26,326 nt of DNA from Bacteroidota bacterium (lineage in GTDB: Bacteria > Bacteroidota > Bacteroidia > Flavobacteriales > Flavobacteriaceae). Below the pieces are notes generated by a model. It saw only the letters and a program-made list of their open reading frames with translations, ran no database searches and was not told the origin of the DNA. This document shows positions 23,265 to 26,326 of this stretch, in pieces. The stretch is taken from the NCBI GenBank assembly GCA_023390775.1, contig JAEWCF010000037.1, forward strand, positions 1 through 26,326, in the 5' to 3' direction. A program made the translations under genes and the position numbers. Within the stretch, counting starts at the first letter, position 1. Each line of letters opens with the position of its first letter.

Positions 23265-23290
23265 AAGCCTCCTTCGGGAGGTTTTTTTTT
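23265..23290 (+). terminator. Rho-independent terminator with UUCG tetraloop
   Basis: CCTCC (23268-23272), loop TTCG, GGAGG (23277-23281) and then nine T's to 23290. The C(UUCG)G closing is an extra-stable tetraloop; AAG and TTT extend the stem. It closes the DUF1573 gene. Confidence 0.93.
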
Positions 23291-23298
23291 ATGGCTTT

Positions 23299-23420
23299 CC
23301 CGGGCGTGCCGGCGCGTTTGGCAAAGGAGCGGAAGTGGTGCACAGGGGGCGCCGTCGGGCTGTTCGCTATAACTTTTGCCACTGGCGCGCAAAAGGTTGC
23401 CGCTTCCATCCCTCACGCGG
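23299..23420 (+). repeat. Structured intergenic repeat, copy B (sense to the DUF1573 gene)
   Basis: GC-rich sequence (GGGCGTGCCGGCGC, then GGCGCCGTCGGGCTG) leads into CTTTTGC (23373-23379) pairing with GCAAAAG (23389-23395); the stem extends through AAC/GTT after a bulged G. It ends with CCGCTTCCATCCCTCACGCGG. It abuts the stop codon of the protease on the other strand. It belongs to the same family as copies A and C. Confidence 0.75.
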
Positions 23421-24740
23421 TCACAACATGCTTTTGAGCCTGAAATTGAATATCAGTTCCTTTCCTTCGCGTTCCACCGCAAGCCTGATTTCCCTGCCCT
23501 CCTCCGATTTGAGTAAATTATTGATTTGTTGCAGCGTATAGCGGTAACCCATCCGGTGGTTGAGCGTTTTGATTACATCGCCCTGCCGCACCCCGCTTTC
23601 CCAGGCCGGAGAGCCCTCGCGCACGTTGCTGATGGAATACACCGGCTTGAGTTCGAACTTGAAAGTAAAGGTATTCGGGATCTTGTCGCCATTGACATCG
23701 TGCAGGTTGGTCGGTTGCGCCGATTCGACCGTCTCTTTCACCCAGGTCATCCCCGCGTGTTGCACATCGAGCCCGCTCATATTGTACTGGAACGGCTCGT
23801 CAAAAAAGGGGCTTTTTCTCAAATACATCGCCCCGCCGCCATAGTCCAGGATTACCGTGAACCTTCGCAATATTTCGCCGCCGATGGACCCGATGCGGCC
23901 CTGTACCATTTGGATATTCAGGGTTGATGAAGTATCCGGAAAAGCGGCAATCGGATATCTGAACTCAAATCCTCCCAGATTAAAATCGGTGATCCGCGCG
24001 CGCCGCCCGTGTATTTCACCGCTGAAACCGCGCCCGAGGTAATCCTCAAAGCTGCGTTGCGGCACCTGTACATCGGCGCTTCGATCGGCAAAAAGCCAGA
24101 CCGCATCGCTGTTCCCCACATCGATCAGTAATTTTGCATCGATCGGGTGATTGCCAATGGTCACCCTGGACATCGCATAGGGTTTTGAAAGCTCCACCGA
24201 AATCGGGATCCGGGTAAAATTTTTTTTCCACTTTTTTGCCTGGCGCCCGGCATCGCGGTAGACGGTTATTTTTTTTGTAGCGTAATTGATCTCGACAGGA
24301 AAATTCCTGAAAAGGTTATAACCGATGATGCCGTTTACGGGAATTCCGATGCTCCCCGAGAAATTCAGGTCCTGGTCCAGAACGATATAGACATCGTGGC
24401 CCGGATCGCTAAGGCCGTCAAACGAAAGATTGTTCCCACCTGATCGAAGCCCCTCGATGGGCTCGGCGCTCCCCAATCCTCGGAACCGGACCTTTTCCAA
24501 ATTGGCAAAGCTCACTTCTCGTTCATCAAGGCTGAACAAAATGGTCTCGTCCACCCCCGAATCCAGCAGGAAATTCAGCATCACGCCGTTCACTTCAATA
24601 GGAACGATCACCAGGTTGTTGATGTGCTGGAAGGGAATAACGACCTTTTGCTTTGCCGGATTCTCGAACCGGAAACCCTGCGCACCGGCAACCGCGTGCA
24701 TCAGCAGCAAAAGCAACCCGGATATCAGCCTTGTTCCCAT
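23421..24740 (-). CDS. Secreted retropepsin-like aspartyl protease with C-terminal PDZ domain
   Basis: The 439-residue protein has a signal peptide (about 1-20, ending AGAQ), two retropepsin-like halves and a PDZ domain (about 355-435, with NVREGSPAWESGVRQGDVIKTLN). The first catalytic motif is LLDSG (58-62, Asp60). The second is LLIDVG (204-209, Asp207), where the usual Thr/Ser is replaced by Val. Each half also has a GIIGYNL- or GSIGGEIL-type flap motif. It should act in the periplasm or at the surface. It is divergent from the aminotransferase with 93 bp between starts. Confidence 0.87.
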   Translation of the reverse strand: MGTRLISGLLLLLMHAVAGAQGFRFENPAKQKVVIPFQHINNLVIVPIEVNGVMLNFLLDSGVDETILFSLDEREVSFANLEKVRFRGLGSAEPIEGLRSGGNNLSFDGLSDPGHDVYIVLDQDLNFSGSIGIPVNGIIGYNLFRNFPVEINYATKKITVYRDAGRQAKKWKKNFTRIPISVELSKPYAMSRVTIGNHPIDAKLLIDVGNSDAVWLFADRSADVQVPQRSFEDYLGRGFSGEIHGRRARITDFNLGGFEFRYPIAAFPDTSSTLNIQMVQGRIGSIGGEILRRFTVILDYGGGAMYLRKSPFFDEPFQYNMSGLDVQHAGMTWVKETVESAQPTNLHDVNGDKIPNTFTFKFELKPVYSISNVREGSPAWESGVRQGDVIKTLNHRMGYRYTLQQINNLLKSEEGREIRLAVEREGKELIFNFRLKSML

Positions 24741-24804
24741 CGCGTTAAAAATAGGAAATTACGCCGCATTCTGATGTCCTGCACCAACGGATACCTAAAA
24801 AAGT

Positions 24805-24816
24805 TGCAAATTTGCA
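24805..24816. promoter_or_regulatory. Perfect 12-bp palindrome at the aminotransferase promoter
   Basis: TGCAAATTTGCA is a perfect palindrome in the 93-bp divergent region. CAAATTTG inside it (24807-24814) is one mismatch from the TAnnTTTG box, so promoter and possible operator coincide; no TTG lies at the usual distance. The leader would be ~14 nt. Confidence 0.4.
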
Positions 24817-24833
24817 GCGCTAAACAACACGTC

Positions 24834-26024
24834 ATGCCAAAAATATCAAACAAGGGCGCCCAAATGCCCGAGTCGCCCATCCGTAAATTAGTTCCCTACG
24901 CCGACATCGCCAAGCGAAAAGGCCACAAAGTTTACCATTTGAACATCGGGCAACCGGACATCAAAACGCCCGAAGTCGCACTGCAGGCCGTCAAAAACGC
25001 AGATATCAAGGTGCTTGAGTACAGCCATTCGGCCGGATTTGAAAGCTACCGCACCAAACTCGCCGCGAGCTATCGCCAACACGGGCTACCCATCGAAACC
25101 GGGGATATCATCGTGACCACGGGAGGTTCGGAAGCCTTGCTGTTTGCCCTCGGGTCAACCATGGATGCCGGCGACGAGATCATTATCCCCGAACCGTTTT
25201 ATGCCAACTACAATGGGTTCGCCACAGCCTCGGGCGTAAAGGTCGTGCCCGTCATCTCCACGATAGACGAAGGCTTTGCGCTTCCGGCGATTTCGGCATT
25301 TGAAAAGCTCATCACCCCGCAAACGAAAGCCGTCCTCATCTGCAACCCCGGAAATCCCACGGGTTACCTCTATTCCAAGGAGGAAATCCTGCAACTGGCC
25401 GAAATCGTCAAGAAACACGACCTCTTCCTCATCGCCGACGAAGTCTACCGCGAATTCACCTACGATGGCGACGAGCATTTCTCGGTAATGAATGTGCCGG
25501 GCCTTGAACAGCACGCCATCATGATCGATTCGGTATCCAAACGATATTCGATGTGCGGCGCCCGGATCGGCTGCATCGTCTCCAAAAACCGCGAGGTCAT
25601 GGCCACGGCGCTCAAGTTTGCGCAGGCGCGCCTGAGCCCGCCCACCTACGAGCAGATTGCCAGCGAGGCCGCCCTTGAAACGCCAAAGTCCTATTTTGAC
25701 GAGGTTATCCACGAATACCGCGAGCGCCGAGACACGCTGGTGCGCGAACTGGAAAAAATCCCCGGCGTTAAGGTCGCCAAGCCAAAGGGCGCGTTTTATT
25801 GCATTGCCCAATTGCCCATCCAAAACGCCGACGATTTTGCACAATGGCTCCTCGAGTCCTTTGACCTGAACGGCGAGACCGTGATGGTGGCTCCCGCGGC
25901 GGGCTTCTACTCCACGCCGGGGGTTGGCCTCAACCAGGTCCGCATCGCCTATGTCCTCAATCAAAAGGACCTTGTCCGCTCGGTCGAAATTTTGGCCGAG
26001 GCGCTCAAACAGTACAAGGGTTAG
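24834..26024 (+). CDS. Class I pyridoxal-phosphate aminotransferase (aspartate-type)
   Basis: The 396-residue protein transfers an amino group between an amino acid and a 2-oxo acid using PLP. The start is the ATG at 24834 (MPKISNKGAQMPES); earlier in-frame sequence is intergenic or antisense to the protease. Fold I landmarks are NPGNPTG (171-177), Asp202 and Tyr205 in IADEVYREF, Lys236 in SVSKRYSMCG (PLP Schiff base) and the GGSEALLFALG phosphate-binding region. Similarity is to aspartate/aromatic-type aminotransferases; the exact amino acid is not determined. A repeat (copy C) and a bidirectional terminator follow. Confidence 0.9.
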   Translation: MPKISNKGAQMPESPIRKLVPYADIAKRKGHKVYHLNIGQPDIKTPEVALQAVKNADIKVLEYSHSAGFESYRTKLAASYRQHGLPIETGDIIVTTGGSEALLFALGSTMDAGDEIIIPEPFYANYNGFATASGVKVVPVISTIDEGFALPAISAFEKLITPQTKAVLICNPGNPTGYLYSKEEILQLAEIVKKHDLFLIADEVYREFTYDGDEHFSVMNVPGLEQHAIMIDSVSKRYSMCGARIGCIVSKNREVMATALKFAQARLSPPTYEQIASEAALETPKSYFDEVIHEYRERRDTLVRELEKIPGVKVAKPKGAFYCIAQLPIQNADDFAQWLLESFDLNGETVMVAPAAGFYSTPGVGLNQVRIAYVLNQKDLVRSVEILAEALKQYKG

Positions 26025-26094
26025 GAGCATGTTCCGGCTGTCCGCTGTGTCTTTTGCCCTATTGGCAAAAGGACGCCGCTCCCATCCGGGCTAG
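26025..26094 (+). repeat. Structured intergenic repeat, copy C (sense to the aminotransferase)
   Basis: It starts right after the stop with GAGCATGTTCCGGCTG. CTTTTGCC (26051-26058) pairs with GGCAAAAG (26064-26071) around a 5-nt loop. The stem extends by GTC/GAC across a bulged G, and it ends GCCGCTCCCATCCGGGCTAG. It is the same family as copies A and B. Confidence 0.75.
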
Positions 26095-26107
26095 GCTCCC
26101 GAATAAT

Positions 26108-26139
26108 AAAAAAAGGCTTCCTTTTGGGAAGCCTTTTTT
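26108..26139. terminator. Bidirectional terminator between convergent genes
   Basis: Seven A's, GGCTTCC (26115-26121), a TTTTG loop, GGAAGCC (26127-26133) and six T's. The A and T runs mean it can stop transcription from both the aminotransferase (plus) and the T9SS protein gene (minus). Confidence 0.9.
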
Positions 26140-26147
26140 ATGGGGCA

Positions 26148-26326
26148 TTATCGTTTCAATGAGAAGTGAGCCTTGAATTCTTTGGTCACCCCACCTTCGG
26201 GATAGAAGACGGTGAACCAGTAATCGGTCGATGGGAGGGGTTGTCCGTTGTAGGTTCCGTCCCATCCGGCTCCTTGCGGGCTTATCTGCTTGAGGAGTTT
26301 TCCATAGCGGTCAAATATATAAATTT
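26148..26326 (-). CDS. C terminus of a large T9SS-secreted protein (type B sorting domain); start outside window
   Basis: The minus-strand frame from the right edge to the TAA at 26148 encodes 58 residues matching the gliding-motility-associated C-terminal (type B) sorting domain: YIFDRYGKLL, GWDGTYNGQPLPSTDYWF, then KEFKAHFSLKR-stop. This domain takes proteins across the outer membrane by the type IX system. The upstream part, and so the function of the passenger protein, is beyond the window. Host genes of this type are usually adhesins or large surface proteins. Confidence 0.93.
   Translation of the reverse strand, partial: IYIFDRYGKLLKQISPQGAGWDGTYNGQPLPSTDYWFTVFYPEGGVTKEFKAHFSLKR

Noticed and set aside
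26028..26093. Short frame of 21 codons (MFRLSAVSFALLAKGRR...) resembling a signal peptide
   Set aside because: It lies entirely within structured repeat copy C, so its reading is a by-product of the repeat.
1..26326. CRISPR arrays, tRNA or rRNA genes, insertion sequences, prophage genes
   Set aside because: No spaced direct repeats, cloverleaf sequences, transposase or integrase motifs were seen on either strand.

Overview
The window looks like chromosomal DNA of a fairly GC-rich member of the Flavobacteriaceae (Bacteroidota). The evidence is the protein types (a C-terminal type IX secretion type B sorting domain at the right edge, a DUF1573 protein, a GldH-like lipoprotein, a short-type BirA, a PSD-A type decarboxylase), promoters of the flavobacterial TTG-N(17-23)-TAnnTTTG form, and start codons without Shine-Dalgarno sequences.

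Layout. 1-4522 is housekeeping: the end of ddl, coaD, a secreted M14 zinc peptidase, a NUDIX hydrolase on the minus strand, then pyrE and a small SRPBCC protein. 4523-13576 is an accessory block of two operons. The first is a light-sensing operon (single-domain response regulator, biliverdin-forming heme oxygenase, bacteriophytochrome histidine kinase). The second is a peptide-export operon (C39-peptidase ABC transporter, HlyD-type adaptor, TolC-type channel, small GldH-like lipoprotein). A 308-bp spacer (7901-8208) between them holds two opposed arrays of 7-bp repeats around a central hairpin. 13570-19875 returns to housekeeping: birA on the minus strand, rsfS and ftsH, a strong terminator, then a tightly packed run of a LUD-domain protein, cdsA, psd, an acyl-CoA-binding protein and a lipid-anchored superoxide dismutase. 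19876-26326 holds valS (minus), a DUF1573 lipid-or-envelope-type secreted protein, a secreted PDZ aspartyl protease (minus), a class I aminotransferase, and the tail of a large T9SS-secreted protein (minus).

How the genes work together. In the photoreceptor operon the oxygenase makes biliverdin, the phytochrome binds it, and the kinase half presumably signals to the adjacent receiver protein, which has no DNA-binding domain. The exporter operon has all three parts of a trans-envelope channel plus a leader peptidase, but no substrate peptide is visible. CdsA and Psd are two steps of phosphatidylethanolamine synthesis; PssA is not in the window.

The most unusual points are a family of three structured intergenic repeats (near 19991, 23351 and 26025). 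All lie sense-oriented just after a stop codon, with stem changes that keep base pairing. Others are the nested palindromic heptamer element at 7903-8048, a perfect 8-bp operator-like inverted repeat ahead of the phytochrome operon, a probable one-base frameshift at the end of the NUDIX gene, and a likely leaderless pyrE message. No tRNA, rRNA, CRISPR array, insertion sequence or phage gene was seen.
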